A DNA stretch of 64,000 nt from Levilactobacillus mulengensis (lineage in GTDB: Bacteria > Bacillota > Bacilli > Lactobacillales > Lactobacillaceae). Below are positions 27,269 through 36,545 of this stretch, piece after piece (the stretch's first letter is position 1; each line of letters opens with the position of its first letter). The stretch spans positions 305,700 to 369,699 of the forward strand of contig NZ_RHNW01000002.1 in the NCBI RefSeq assembly GCF_003946045.1. Reading direction: 5' to 3'. The notes below the pieces were generated by a model, which ran no database searches, had not been told where the DNA came from, and saw nothing but the letters and a program-made list of their open reading frames with translations. Made by a program: the position numbers and the translations under genes.

Positions 27269-27500
27269 TTTGGTGGTCGTTGAATGTACTCCACCTGCGG
27301 CCTCTGGGCATTCCGTCTGCTGTGGGGAACGGTTCCGGCCTGAGAAGCGGTCCGCCACCTCGCTTTGAAACCTCGCTAAAACCGCGAGTTTCCAAAGTCG
27401 TCCCGTGCTGTAAGGCTGGGAAAGCCCGCCCAGTCTAACACCACCGACACAGCCGCCTCCATGCCCAGCTGCCTCCGGCTCCGTGGCAACGGCCACCAAA
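27269..27500 (-). repeat. R4: structured intergenic element, long (A) form, minus
   Basis: Outer arms TTTGGTGGTCGTTG / CAACGGCCACCAAA pair over 14 bp with one G-T wobble. Next helix CTGGGCAT / ATGCCCAG. Hairpin GAAACCTCGC / GCGAGTTTC. Confidence 0.92.
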
Positions 27501-27514
27501 TTCCTTAATGTCCC

Positions 27515-27730
27515 GGCTAAACTAGTTGTCAGTCCTGCCTCCGGGCGGTGAAAATGAGACCGGAACGCGGTGGGCGCCCGTCTAGAGCCAAAGGACGGTC
27601 TCCAGACTTACTCTGAGCCGCAGACCACGTCTCAAAGATAGCAGTTCCCTAAGCGGCCCAACCCGCCACTAAGGGAACTCCCACGGCTAAGCTCATTTTC
27701 ACCACCCCTGCGGCTGGCACTGGTTTAGCC
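27515..27730 (-). repeat. R5: structured intergenic element, short (B) form, minus
   Basis: Outer arms GGCTAAAC / GTTTAGCC, then GGTGAAAATGAG / CTCATTTTCACC. Variable hairpin AGTTCCCT / AGGGAACT. It lies 15 bp from R4 in the same orientation. Confidence 0.92.
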
Positions 27731-27794
27731 CGTGGCCACCCCGATTCATATAACAATAGTCATCAAGTAATCAATTAGCCAAATACTCCAGCTA

Positions 27795-27838
27795 GACAAA
27801 AAGAACGTCCCACACCGACAACTGTCGATACAAGACGC
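27795..27838 (-). terminator. Terminator-like hairpin downstream of R6
   Basis: Imperfect stem (AGAGCGTC / GACGTTCT with inner CGACA / TGTCG) followed by five T on the minus strand. If it ends the 28159 transcript, R6 lies inside that 3' UTR. Confidence 0.6.
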
Positions 27839-27918
27839 TCTCCAAAATCAAATTAAATTATCCTATTCATTACAAACCATACTACCCAACCATCACGAAC
27901 AGAATCAGAAGTCGCCAC

Positions 27919-28156
27919 CTTGGTGGTCAAACTCACTGTCAGCCGTGAGGGCGGCGAAAATAAACTCAGCCGTGGGAATGGTCTTAGTGGCGTATGCGCC
28001 GCTTAGACCATTGGTGTCTTTGAGACTCGTTTCTCAGAGGCTCAAAGCAAGTCCGGAGACCGCCTTTTGGCTCCGGGCGTCCGCCCCAGCGTTCCGGTTT
28101 ATTTTCGCCGCCCGGTAAGGCGCTGGCAACGCACAATCTGGTTCTCGACCACCAAG
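27919..28156 (+). repeat. R6: structured intergenic element, short (B) form, plus
   Basis: Outer arms CTTGGTGGTC / GACCACCAAG are perfect and end 2 nt from the stop codon of the gene at 28159. Closing helix GGGCGGCGAAAATAAAC / GTTTATTTTCGCCGCCC, 17 of 17. Hairpin AATGGTCT / AGACCATT. Confidence 0.95.
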
Positions 28157-28158
28157 AC

Positions 28159-29061
28159 CTACTTCAGATACTGTTCTGTGTACTTGGTGAGGGAGATGCC
28201 CTTCTTGCTGGCCGTCTGTAAGGCGACCCGGACGTCCTGATCACTCATGGCGTCTGCCTGGCCACCGGCCGCGTTGATAGTCTTGCGGGCACTGGTGATT
28301 TGGCCGGCCGTGATGGTCTTGCCGTCCAGTTCCTTTTGCTTTTGCGTGACCGTGTATTCGTTGCTACCGGAATAATTGTTGGCCGCTGACTGTTCTGACG
28401 ACGTCAATGACGCGCTGGAACTGTTGGTGGCACCGGTATTGCTACTGCTGGACGCCGTTGACGACGAGGAACTGCTACTGCTGTCACTCGAGGCTGCCGA
28501 CGTTTGACCGGCATTGTTGGCCTTGCGCAGGGCTAAGGCTTGATCGTACAAGTTCTTGTAATACTTCTGGCGGAACTTGGCGTTGTTGAAAAGTTCATCC
28601 AACGTGGTGTTCGATTGCCCGTAGTTTAACGCTTGATTCTGGCCCGAAGCCGTCTTCAAAATCTTCTTGAACTGTTTAACGTTGGCGCGGATATCCTTGA
28701 CCAATTTGGCCTTGGTGGTTGCCCGCTTGACCAGCACCGTGGATGCGTTGGTCGTGTTCTTGACCTCAGCATAGTGGTCCGCTGCGCTAGCGAATTTCAA
28801 ATCGTCCAGTGCATTTTCCGCAGACACGAAGCGTTGTGTCTGCGTTAAGTAGCGTTGGGCTGGCTTATCGTTCAGCCGCCGTTTTAAAGCGTTTTGGAAA
28901 TAACTTTCCGCTTGCGTATAATGTTTATCCTGAATGGCAGTCCGACCGTTGGCCATTGCCGCTTGGTACTCCTTGGCTGTCGCGTGATGATTGGAATACG
29001 CGTACCCGCCAATCAGCAGTGCCACAACGATTGTTGCCACGACCCATACCCATTTTTTCAA
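28159..29061 (-). CDS. Membrane-anchored protein with TPR-like region
   Basis: 300 residues. One N-terminal transmembrane segment (WVWVVATIVVALLIGGYAY) with a basic start puts the rest outside the cell. Residues about 36-110 look like tetratricopeptide-type helices (YTQAESYFQNALKRRLNDKPAQ). A Ser/Thr/Asn-rich linker (about 188-225) leads to a C-terminal helical part (about 235-300) with no known motif. No cleavage site is evident, so it is an anchored exoprotein. AGGTC lies close upstream of ATG. It is divergent from cfa. Function unknown; a protein-interaction role at the envelope is inferred. Confidence 0.75.
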   Translation of the reverse strand: MKKWVWVVATIVVALLIGGYAYSNHHATAKEYQAAMANGRTAIQDKHYTQAESYFQNALKRRLNDKPAQRYLTQTQRFVSAENALDDLKFASAADHYAEVKNTTNASTVLVKRATTKAKLVKDIRANVKQFKKILKTASGQNQALNYGQSNTTLDELFNNAKFRQKYYKNLYDQALALRKANNAGQTSAASSDSSSSSSSSTASSSSNTGATNSSSASLTSSEQSAANNYSGSNEYTVTQKQKELDGKTITAGQITSARKTINAAGGQADAMSDQDVRVALQTASKKGISLTKYTEQYLK

Positions 29062-29180
29062 ATGAAAGACCTCCGCTGGTTAATTGTATCTTCATTATAC
29101 CATGCAAGCCTAATGAAACCCCCAATTTTACCGCGGACTAATCGCAAATTAATGTTAACCGCTTTCACCAAAGCTCCCCC

Positions 29181-29210
29181 TTACCCTTTACCCACTTAAA
29201 GGCGTATAAT
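29181..29210 (+). promoter_or_regulatory. Promoter of cfa
   Basis: A perfect TATAAT at 29205-29210 lies 18 bp after a poor TTACCC box. It gives a leader of about 60 nt before the cfa ATG. Confidence 0.6.
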
Positions 29211-29276
29211 GTCCAAGTGAATTTTATTTTCTTTGTGTCCAAATTCAAATCTAGAAAACCGGAAAGGACCCCTGTC

Positions 29277-30473
29277 ATGCTTGAAAAAACATTTTACAAA
29301 ACGTTTCTGAGTCACACTTTCAACATCCCCGTTCGCGTTAACTATTGGGACGGGACTTCCGATGTCTATGGGACCGGCACTCCCGACATCACGATCACCA
29401 TCCACGAGGCCATTCCGGTCAAGGAAATCTCCCGCAACGCGTCCATCGCGCTGGGTGAAGCCATCATGGACGGCACCATCGAAATCGATGGGAGCATCGA
29501 AGACTTACTGACGGCCGCTTACGAAAATGCCGACAGTTTCTTCCACAACAAGAAGTTCATTCATTTCTTACCTAAACAAAAACACACGGAAAAGGAAAGT
29601 ATCACCGACGTTCAAAACCATTATGATATCGGTAATAATTTCTACAACTTATGGTTGGATGACACCATGACGTATTCCTGTGCCTACTTTAAAACACCGG
29701 AAGACAGCCTGTACACGGCGCAAATGAACAAGGTCCACCACATCATCAAGAAGTTGAACCCGCAACCGGGCAAGACTCTCTTGGACATTGGTTGTGGCTG
29801 GGGTACCCTGATGTTAACGGCAGCGAAGGACTACGGTCTGCACGTTACCGGGATCACGTTGAGCCAAGAACAATACGACTACGTGAACCAACAAATCAAG
29901 GACCAAGGCCTCGAAGACGTTGCCGAAGTTCGTTTGGAAGACTACCGCGAATTGGGCAACGAACAATGGGATTACATCACCTCAGTGGGGATGTTTGAAC
30001 ACGTTGGTCAAGAAAACTTGGGCCAATACTTCGACTGCGTTCAAAAATACCTGATGAACGATGGTGTCGCCTTGATTCACGGGATTACCCGTCAACAAGG
30101 TGGGGCCAACAATGGTTGGCTGAACAAATGGATCTTCCCAGGTGGCTACGTGCCCGGCTTGATTGAAAACACCACGCACATCATCGAAAGTGGTTTGCAA
30201 ATTGATGATATGGAACCCCTGCGCCGTCACTACCAAAAGACGGTGGAAATTTGGGATGATAACTTCAACGCCCACCGCGATGAAGTTGCCAAGATGTTTG
30301 ACGAAAACTTCGTGCGCATGTGGGATCTTTACCTGCAGGCTTGCGCGGCTTCCTTCAAGTCTGGTAATATTGACGTGATTCAGTATTTGATTTCGAAGGG
30401 CCCTTCTGCCCGGATGCTGCCAATGACGCGGGACTACATGTACGATGAGACCCACGACAAGGTCGCTAACTAA
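29277..30473 (+). CDS. cfa: Cyclopropane-fatty-acyl-phospholipid synthase
   Basis: Transfers the methyl group of S-adenosylmethionine to double bonds of membrane phospholipid acyl chains, forming cyclopropane rings (acid and solvent stress tolerance). 398 residues, the normal size. Seen: an N-terminal lipid-binding part, [27 protein letters not shown] (the family hallmark, with the active-site Cys region; given in two runs here: [15 protein letters not shown] and MTYSCAYF), the SAM loop [12 protein letters not shown], and SVGMFEHVG. The frame is open to 29217, but GGAAAGGAC before the ATG at 29277 and conservation start there. It is monocistronic, with its own promoter and terminator. Confidence 0.95.
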   Translation: MLEKTFYKTFLSHTFNIPVRVNYWDGTSDVYGTGTPDITITIHEAIPVKEISRNASIALGEAIMDGTIEIDGSIEDLLTAAYENADSFFHNKKFIHFLPKQKHTEKESITDVQNHYDIGNNFYNLWLDDTMTYSCAYFKTPEDSLYTAQMNKVHHIIKKLNPQPGKTLLDIGCGWGTLMLTAAKDYGLHVTGITLSQEQYDYVNQQIKDQGLEDVAEVRLEDYRELGNEQWDYITSVGMFEHVGQENLGQYFDCVQKYLMNDGVALIHGITRQQGGANNGWLNKWIFPGGYVPGLIENTTHIIESGLQIDDMEPLRRHYQKTVEIWDDNFNAHRDEVAKMFDENFVRMWDLYLQACAASFKSGNIDVIQYLISKGPSARMLPMTRDYMYDETHDKVAN

Positions 30474-30508
30474 TTCAAATGACTCGGGTGACCGCGGATC
30501 ACTCGACT

Positions 30509-30557
30509 AAAAAACACCTGCTAACCGGATTGATCACCGGTTGGCGGGTGTTTTTTG
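30509..30557 (+). terminator. Terminator of cfa
   Basis: AAAAAACACC / GGGTGTTTTTT arms with inner AACCGG / CCGGTT pairing; T-rich tail. Confidence 0.9.
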
Positions 30558-30564
30558 TTGGGGT

Positions 30565-30768
30565 CGGGTGTAGCCATCGCCTCCAGGCTGGTGAAAATGG
30601 CCTGGAACGCTGGGGCGGACGTCCAGAGCCATGGAGCGGTCTCTGGACTTACTTTGAGCCTCACAGAACGAGTCTCAAAGCTACCAATCCAGTAAGCGGG
30701 CTCGGCCGCTTACTGGATTCCCACGGCTTAGGCCATTTTCACCAGCCTTGCGGCTAACACAGGTTGAA
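30565..30768 (-). repeat. R7: structured intergenic element, short (B) form, minus
   Basis: Closing helix GGTGAAAATGGCC / GGCCATTTTCACC is perfect. Hairpin AATCCAGTAAGCGG / CCGCTTACTGGATT. It lies just past the cfa terminator, in the same orientation relative to cfa as the plus copies have to their minus-strand genes. Confidence 0.92.
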
Positions 30769-30771
30769 CCC

Positions 30772-31095
30772 TAAACACCTGCCCCTTCTCCGTTCCGCCG
30801 TGTTATCTGGACGGATTATTTGAAAACACAATCACCTAGTTTTCATAACTACATCTACGGACTTTGATAACGTATTTTCATCAGGCTTACCTGGTTCGTC
30901 ACGGTTATCGAAACCACAATTTCACAAAGTTTTTAATATCAAGATTGTGAAAACGACACTTTATGTAATCGCTTCATTTACCGTTTGATTCCAGTTTCCT
31001 CAATCTCGTATTTAGTGAAGTGATGGCCCTCAACCGTTGTTTGTGATTTTCAGTTATCCTTTTTTTGACCTTGTTTTCATGATAAACTCTGGGTA
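30772..31095. other. AT-rich spacer upstream of the secreted paralogues
   Basis: No gene seen. It presumably carries the promoter of the 31137 gene; a TTGACC at 31065-31070 lacks a matching -10 box at the right distance. Confidence 0.4.
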
Positions 31096-31110
31096 CACAA
31101 TTAAATTGTG
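31096..31110. promoter_or_regulatory. Palindrome CACAATT-A-AATTGTG upstream of 31137 gene
   Basis: A perfect 7-bp inverted repeat with a 1-nt centre, 26 bp before the ATG and upstream of the ribosome site. It could be an operator; no regulator is identified. Confidence 0.4.
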
Positions 31111-31136
31111 CCTACTAAAGAGTAAGGAGACTTCAT

Positions 31137-32012
31137 ATGATTACGGGGATTAAGCAAGCGCTGTTACTGACAACAGCTGTGACGCTTGCCGCCGGCGGGG
31201 AAATCAGCGCGCTGGCCGCAACCAAGACCATTGGCAAGCTCACTCAGGTCCGGGTGACCAAACACACCCTGACTGGCAAAACGACCAAGAACGCTAAGGT
31301 CCAGCTCTTCAACGCTCGGGGGAAGTCGTTGGCGAGTGGCCGGACCAATCATCTCGGCAAGTTCAAACTCAGCTTGAAGCATCAAAACTTGGGGAAGTTG
31401 AAATTCAAGCTAGCCGCTTCAAAGCCAGGTTATCGGTCGCGGACGTTTACCAGCCAGCAGATCAATAAGGCGGTCACGCAAGCGTTGGCTAATCAGGTGA
31501 CAAACACGCCAACCAAGCCAGTACCTGCCAAACCGGGAAAGCCCGTCAAACCGACGCGGCCCACGCAGTCGACGAGCAATAATCGGCCCAGCACCAGCGG
31601 TAATTCTGGGGGGAATGCCGCGGATACTGGGGCCAACGTGTCCAAACTGATTCGGGCCAAGCGCGCGGAAATTGCGGCTGCTAAGGCGGAATATCTTCGG
31701 CTGACGCAGCAGTTAGCGCCCACGTCCAATCGGATTACGGCATGCGGCACCATCATCCGTAATGAAAGGGCTAATCGTGACGTCGTCAAAAAAGATTTAG
31801 CCGACGCCACCGCCCGGCAAGATGCCGCGAGAATGCAATCAGCTAATCAGGAGATTGCTAATATCAACGCTATCATCATCGCCGCACAGAACGAACGCGC
31901 TGAGTTGTACAAGTATTTGATTCCATTGGAAGACGCGCGGACGAAGCTCAGCAGTCTAATGGACGAGCTAGAATCACTAGATAAGACCTATGTGCCAGAG
32001 GAGATTAGGTAA
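31137..32012 (+). CDS. Secreted protein, Ig-like N-domain and coiled-coil C-domain
   Basis: 291 residues. Signal peptide (about 1-28, ending ALAATKT). Residues about 30-100 form a bacterial Ig-like module (VRVTKHTLTGKTTKNAKVQLF, then GKFKLSLKHQNLGKLKFKL); the run is split here because the whole is longer. A P/T/K-rich linker follows, then a helical coiled coil (about 170-290). AAGGAG lies 7 nt before ATG. The paralogue at 32334-33155 shares the N-terminal half but not the C-terminal domain. No LPxTG signal. Probably wall-associated through its basic Ig-like module; function unknown. Confidence 0.75.
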   Translation: MITGIKQALLLTTAVTLAAGGEISALAATKTIGKLTQVRVTKHTLTGKTTKNAKVQLFNARGKSLASGRTNHLGKFKLSLKHQNLGKLKFKLAASKPGYRSRTFTSQQINKAVTQALANQVTNTPTKPVPAKPGKPVKPTRPTQSTSNNRPSTSGNSGGNAADTGANVSKLIRAKRAEIAAAKAEYLRLTQQLAPTSNRITACGTIIRNERANRDVVKKDLADATARQDAARMQSANQEIANINAIIIAAQNERAELYKYLIPLEDARTKLSSLMDELESLDKTYVPEEIR

Positions 32013-32042
32013 GCAACACACTATTTTGGGGGAAATGAGGAC

Positions 32043-32072
32043 GAAGCACACGGTGGGGGCTGTGTGCTTTTT
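32043..32072 (+). terminator. Terminator of the 31137 gene
   Basis: AAGCACAC / GTGTGCTT stem followed by a short T run, 30 bp past the stop. Confidence 0.85.
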
Positions 32073-32268
32073 GGGTTGGTCTCCCCTATTAGCTAACTCA
32101 TATCCATTTAGCTATTTTTACATACCCTTTCATTAATTTTTGACACAACTGTATTTATTGTGAAAACGTGTGGCTCCTGGATTGCCGTCACCATTGGTGA
32201 TTCGCACGGCTAATCGTATGAACCTTTTTCAGTGATTTTCATCTCTGCTTTTGCCGGGGTGACCCCCA

Positions 32269-32277
32269 TGCTATAGT
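32269..32277 (+). promoter_or_regulatory. Extended -10 promoter of the 32334 gene
   Basis: TGCTATAGT matches an extended -10 (TGnTATAAT, one mismatch). A GGGGTGACCCC palindrome lies immediately upstream and may be a regulator site. The -35 box is poor. Confidence 0.45.
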
Positions 32278-32333
32278 AGCTTCAACCAGCAGAATAGTTG
32301 GCCAATCAAGATATAAAGGGGATTATATTTAAG

Positions 32334-33155
32334 ATGGATATGAAGAAGATTGTTATGGCTGCCACGTTGCTTTCGATTGTTACCGGGGGAGAAGTTAGCG
32401 CCCTAGCTGCCAAGACCCAACACTCTGTCGCTAAGATTACGCACGTTAAGGTCACGAAGCACAAGGTCACGGGCTACACAACCGCCCAGTCCCACGTCAA
32501 ACTGATGAAGCTGAAGCACGGGGAAAAGGTTTCGGCTACTGCCAACAAGCATGGTAAGTTCACGCTGAAGGTTAAGAGTAATAACCTGACAAAACTGAAG
32601 TTTAAGCTGAAGGCTACTAAGACTGGCTTGAAGGCCCGGACTTACACGCATAAGGTTAAGAAGGCCGTGCAGTCGATCGATGATGGGGCCACTACTGAGA
32701 CGCAGACTGCCCCTGCTGTGGTTAAACCTGATAGTTCTAGTGCAGATAAGCAGACTGAAAAGAAAAAGGAGACTCATAAAGAGGCTCCTAAGATTATCAA
32801 CGTGTATAGCACCCCCAAGACTGAATTTGAAAGCGCACAATTGGCTTTTGACAACGCAATTGGTTTGGCAGCAGCCGACAAAACTGCTCAAAAAGATATG
32901 CGTGCACGTATGTTTACCCTAATTAACGATCAGATTACACCTAGTCATCCAAACCCAACAGCTGCTACAGATTTTTCAGAAAATGTCTCTGACCACACTT
33001 ACAACACCTTCAAGGAAAAAATCAAGACATCAAAGAACTATAGTGCTATTCTTTCAGCAGCCAAACGTCTTATCAAGGCTAAGGCAGCTATTACAGCTTT
33101 GAACTCATTAACTGAAGGTCTTCAAGTTCCAAATCCAGAAGTTCACCCCCAATAA
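32334..33155 (+). CDS. Secreted protein, paralogue of the 31137 gene with a different C-domain
   Basis: 273 residues. Signal peptide MDMKKIVMAATLLSIVTGGE ending SALAAKT. It has an Ig-like module closely resembling its neighbour's (VKVTKHKVTGYTTAQSHVKL, GKFTLKVKSNNLTKLKFKLK). The C-terminal half (from about residue 140, ESAQLAFDNAIGLAAADKTA) is helical, unrelated to the paralogue and visibly more AT-rich, as if swapped in. The frame is open to 32298, but AAAGGGGA lies 11 nt before the ATG at 32334. Function unknown; the pair looks like modular exoproteins with interchangeable ends. Confidence 0.75.
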   Translation: MDMKKIVMAATLLSIVTGGEVSALAAKTQHSVAKITHVKVTKHKVTGYTTAQSHVKLMKLKHGEKVSATANKHGKFTLKVKSNNLTKLKFKLKATKTGLKARTYTHKVKKAVQSIDDGATTETQTAPAVVKPDSSSADKQTEKKKETHKEAPKIINVYSTPKTEFESAQLAFDNAIGLAAADKTAQKDMRARMFTLINDQITPSHPNPTAATDFSENVSDHTYNTFKEKIKTSKNYSAILSAAKRLIKAKAAITALNSLTEGLQVPNPEVHPQ

Positions 33156-33191
33156 TCACAGTCTTAATAAGAGATAGAATTTAAAATGCCA

Positions 33192-33228
33192 CTCTAAAAA
33201 GCGAAGCCAAATGGTTCCGCTTTTTTAG
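33192..33228. terminator. Bidirectional terminator between convergent genes
   Basis: TAAAAAGCG / CGCTTTTTTA arms close a loop with inner GCC / GGT pairing; it serves the 32334 gene and possibly the minus-strand ATPase gene. Confidence 0.8.
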
Positions 33229-33337
33229 CAATCAATTTTATTAACTCCACCCACATCTAAGTACTAACCAAATTATTTATAAACTACGGAAATTCCCTGG
33301 ATAAAGTACAAGTATCAGTTCAATGCCCTTCAATCGG

Positions 33338-34834
33338 TCACATCTTCTTAAACATCTGCCGCATCAAGTCCGGCATAGCTTGAAATTGAGCTAAAACCTG
33401 ATTCTGTGTTTGTCTGATTATATACTTCGTCGCTCTAGCCTTACCAGTACGCTCGATAATTTTTTTATCAATCAATTTACTCAGTTCCTGGTTGACCACT
33501 GAACGAGAGTATCCGGTTTGACTCTCAATATCTTTATGAGAAAGCCGCTTTCCTGGCTGACTGATTATCACCTTGATGATATTACGCTCTCTATCTGAAA
33601 CCTCTTTTCCAGAGAATGAATCGGCTAAATCCACCTTCCAAATCTTCAAGGAAGTTTGACTGATGTCTGTAGTAATTTCAGGCGACTTGAACTCATTAAC
33701 CAATGCCGATTCGTAAATCTTTTCTCCACCATGACCAGCCCGCTCACCATAACCCGCTTGCAAAAACAGCTTCGAAATCACCGTGTTTCGATTACGCGAT
33801 TTGTTAGTCGTAAAAAAGTCCGACGAGGCAATCTTCATTTTTCCTGGATTAGTAAACTCATAATAATTGATGGTATTATTCAACGTTAATGGCATACTCT
33901 CAAAGTAATCCGCATGCATCAGCATATTTATTAGCCCTTCACGCAAGGCCACCGACATAGCCCCAAATGTATCAATTCGCTGTCCTTTATCATCCAGCTT
34001 AAATGATCCTGGCGCAGAAACCTGAAGCAACTCATCCACCTTTTTAAAGAAACTATACACATTAAGGTTTTGTTCAATCGAAGATATTCGCTTACGCCAC
34101 CGGTCTTGATTAGGCTGTGTCTTATCAAAGTAGTCTAATTGAAAATCAGGGAAGTGATGTAAAATTGCGTTGTTGCTGCCAAAGAATAGTAACCCGCCTG
34201 CAGTTAAGCCGAGTTCTCCAGTCCCTGAAAAGTCCTTTGAAATGACGCCAATCTTGCTCAAAAACTCTGGTATTGAAAAACGTTCATAACTTCTATACGT
34301 CTCACGTGCTAACAGCTCTTTACGATAGCTGTTCACATCTTCCATGTTTAGCTCATCAATTCCATAGTTCTTAAGGACCTCAATATCCAGGCTCTCCTGT
34401 GATAGTCGAATTAACGCCTTTAAGTTTTCTCCCTTTGCTTGACCATCGATAGCCCCCTCCCTAATGAAGGTCCGATGGATATCTTTATTCAAAAATACTG
34501 GTTTCTTATTGTCAGGCGCTTCATCCACTCTGATTTCAATCACTGCTTTACCACTATCAAGCTCTGACACAATTATGCTTTCATTTGAAATGGAACTATA
34601 ACTCAGAAAACCCTTATTGATTGCAGACCAAAAATCATCCAAGATTTTCTGACGTTCATTAACTCCCTCCGCTGCAAACGAATGATTTGAATTTTCAACA
34701 ATACCGAGGAATAAGCTCCCACCATCTGTATTTTCGAATGCCGAGATTGTTTCCCACGCTTCTTTAGGGAATGCGTTCTTGGCCTTCTTATATTCACGAT
34801 GTTCATTCTCAATGGGAATCTCATCAAATTCCAT
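33338..34834 (-). CDS. AlbA_2 / HATPase_c_4 protein with winged helix, possible regulator
   Basis: 498 residues. N-terminal AlbA_2 domain (IENEHREYKKAKNAF, GGSLFLGIVE, HRTFIREGAID), a central GHKL-like ATPase region (VALREGLINMLMHADYFE, YEFTNPGKMKI, GYGERAGHGGEKI) and a C-terminal winged helix (ISQPGKRLSHKDIESQTGYS). It belongs to the same broad group as the gene at 9810-11174 but is clearly diverged. GAGGAGG lies 10 nt before ATG. It is AT-rich relative to its neighbours. Two copies of an 18-bp CTGCAG-containing palindromic site lie upstream and might be its own operators (inference). Confidence 0.82.
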   Translation of the reverse strand: MEFDEIPIENEHREYKKAKNAFPKEAWETISAFENTDGGSLFLGIVENSNHSFAAEGVNERQKILDDFWSAINKGFLSYSSISNESIIVSELDSGKAVIEIRVDEAPDNKKPVFLNKDIHRTFIREGAIDGQAKGENLKALIRLSQESLDIEVLKNYGIDELNMEDVNSYRKELLARETYRSYERFSIPEFLSKIGVISKDFSGTGELGLTAGGLLFFGSNNAILHHFPDFQLDYFDKTQPNQDRWRKRISSIEQNLNVYSFFKKVDELLQVSAPGSFKLDDKGQRIDTFGAMSVALREGLINMLMHADYFESMPLTLNNTINYYEFTNPGKMKIASSDFFTTNKSRNRNTVISKLFLQAGYGERAGHGGEKIYESALVNEFKSPEITTDISQTSLKIWKVDLADSFSGKEVSDRERNIIKVIISQPGKRLSHKDIESQTGYSRSVVNQELSKLIDKKIIERTGKARATKYIIRQTQNQVLAQFQAMPDLMRQMFKKM

Positions 34835-34905
34835 AGACTTTTACCTCCTCAAGCCCCATTACACCCTTATGTAGTAACTACCCTTCACATTAATCACGTC
34901 GAATC

Positions 34906-35025
34906 AATCTGCAGATAACCTGCAGATTCTCGAAAAGTACAGAGTCCATTAAAAGCCCGTCATACCAGCGTTAATCTGCTTTATTTTCTCAGCTAAGAAT
35001 TAAGTAATGCAGATAACCTGCAGAT
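34906..35025. promoter_or_regulatory. Duplicated palindromic site upstream of the AlbA_2/HATPase gene
   Basis: TGCAGATAACCTGCAGAT occurs at 34910-34927 and 35008-35025. The first copy is a perfect inverted repeat (AATCTGCAG-ATAAC-CTGCAGATT, 34906-34928); the second is partly degenerate. The spacing of 98 bp would allow a looped repressor complex. Confidence 0.6.
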
Positions 35026-35119
35026 ACTTTGGAAAGTTCAAGTCACCAAATTTCCATTTTAAATCTGAAGACAACCATTATTTCCCATGTCTTCAGTATA
35101 CCAACATCCCATCTAAATA

Positions 35120-35152
35120 AAACAAAAAGGCGAGGAGAGTCCCCGCCTTACA
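35120..35152 (-). terminator. Terminator of azlCD
   Basis: AAGGCGGGG / CCTCGCCTT stem followed by TTTTTG on the minus strand. Confidence 0.85.
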
Positions 35153-35178
35153 ACAAAATCAATTTAATTTAACCCACG

Positions 35179-35526
35179 TCACGCAATAAACATGCTCAAC
35201 AGGAACACGGCTAGTAAGCCGGTGACCACCGAAATGATCATGGAGCGCGTGCGGTAGGCAATGATGACGACGATGACCGCCGCAATCATTTCAGAAAAAT
35301 GGTTAAAGATAATTTGATAAGTGGCACTGTCGATGAAGATATCCTTCACAATCAGCGCGGTAAATAATGAAACTGGCACAAACTTCATCCACTCGTTGAA
35401 CCATTCGGGAATGGCCCGCTTCGTGAACAACATTAAGGGAATGAAGCGCGGCACGAAGGCAACACAAAAGCCAAGAATGATCAACCAAAAGTGTTGCGTA
35501 CTGTTCCACGTATTAACTGCATTCAT
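35179..35526 (-). CDS. azlD: AzlD family branched-chain amino acid exporter subunit
   Basis: 115 residues with four hydrophobic segments (HFWLIILGFCVAFVPRFIPLML, FVPVSLFTALIVKDIF, MIAAVIVVIIAY, VVTGLLAVFLLSMF; the first is given only in part by family convention). It is the small partner of AzlC in branched-chain amino acid (or azaleucine) export. AGGAGACG precedes the ATG. It lies 17 nt downstream of azlC, so it is an operon. Confidence 0.9.
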   Translation of the reverse strand: MNAVNTWNSTQHFWLIILGFCVAFVPRFIPLMLFTKRAIPEWFNEWMKFVPVSLFTALIVKDIFIDSATYQIIFNHFSEMIAAVIVVIIAYRTRSMIISVVTGLLAVFLLSMFIA

Positions 35527-35543
35527 ATAGCGTCTCCTGTATC

Positions 35544-36350
35544 CTAATCAGCGTCCGATTCACTCTCCACCGTTGACTTCTTCGAACCTGGACTGCGGAG
35601 TTTCCACAGCCAATGGCTATCTGGCAAACGTTTGCGCAACGTCGTCTCCAGGAAGAACCCAATCAATGAAGCAATAATCGTCGAAATAACCAGCCCTAAC
35701 GTACTCTTGGTGAGCATCATGCAGAGCGCTGCCAGCACCCCAGAAAGCACACAAATGGCAATCGTCAAGCGGTTCTTGATTTGCATCACAATCATGTACA
35801 AGAACAACGCCGTTAGCGCAAAGTTTACGACTCCCAGGTCAATCTTCAGCGTGCTACCGATTAAACTCCCGATAACGTTGCTGACGGCCCAGAACAGCAA
35901 GGAATAGTGCTCCACCATCAGGGCTTCCTTACCCGTCCACTTTTTATCCGTGGCAAATTTTAAGTAGTTTATGGCGTAATTTTCATCGTTTAAAGAAATC
36001 GCAAACGCAAATAAAAAGCGATTGGATTGGCCTTTTAAGTAAGGCGATAAACTCGAACTCAGTAATGCATACCGTAATTCCAAAAAGAACAACATCAAAA
36101 CAATTGAAAGTAGTGGGGAATTAATGGTCAACATCGTGGCAATTAAGAATTGTGCCCCACCAGAAAAGATCAATATCGAAACTAATCCAGTCAGTAAGGT
36201 ATTGAACCCTGCCGCGTGTAGCAAAATCCCACAAGCCAGCCCAATCGGAATGTAACTCAAATTAAGGGGCATGGCTACCCGCAGTGTCGACCGCCATAAG
36301 GGTTCATTGGGGTCCGGCACCTGCTTGGGGTTTGGCCGTCGTTTATTCAA
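35544..36350 (-). CDS. azlC: AzlC family branched-chain amino acid exporter
   Basis: About 268 residues with a basic N-terminal tail and six to seven transmembrane segments. The family hallmark PLNLSYIPIGLACGILL leads into FSGGAQFLIATML, and NDENYAINYL is also typical. It works with AzlD to export branched-chain amino acids. The open frame extends to 36419, but GGAGG lies 9 nt before the TTG at 36348-36350. That start removes an unlikely hydrophobic/basic extension and fits family length better. Confidence 0.9.
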   Translation of the reverse strand: MNKRRPNPKQVPDPNEPLWRSTLRVAMPLNLSYIPIGLACGILLHAAGFNTLLTGLVSILIFSGGAQFLIATMLTINSPLLSIVLMLFFLELRYALLSSSLSPYLKGQSNRFLFAFAISLNDENYAINYLKFATDKKWTGKEALMVEHYSLLFWAVSNVIGSLIGSTLKIDLGVVNFALTALFLYMIVMQIKNRLTIAICVLSGVLAALCMMLTKSTLGLVISTIIASLIGFFLETTLRKRLPDSHWLWKLRSPGSKKSTVESESDAD

Positions 36351-36545
36351 GAATGTTTGCCTCCGTCGAATACTCTGAGATATGAAGCAAGTTAATGGGT
36401 TTACATGATAAAACCACACGATGATATTTTAACATGTTTCACGTCATTTTCATATAACAGTTGTGATATTTAGCAAAGGTCAGCCGTTATCACCCCCGGT
36501 TTGATTAGAGGTTTGTGAAAAAGTCCAGCGAATTTTCATCGTTTG

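Noticed and set aside
36434..36449. parS-like TGTTTCACGT followed by CATTTT upstream of azlC
   Set aside because: Only the first ten bases fit parS; the other half is missing (11 of 16 matches).
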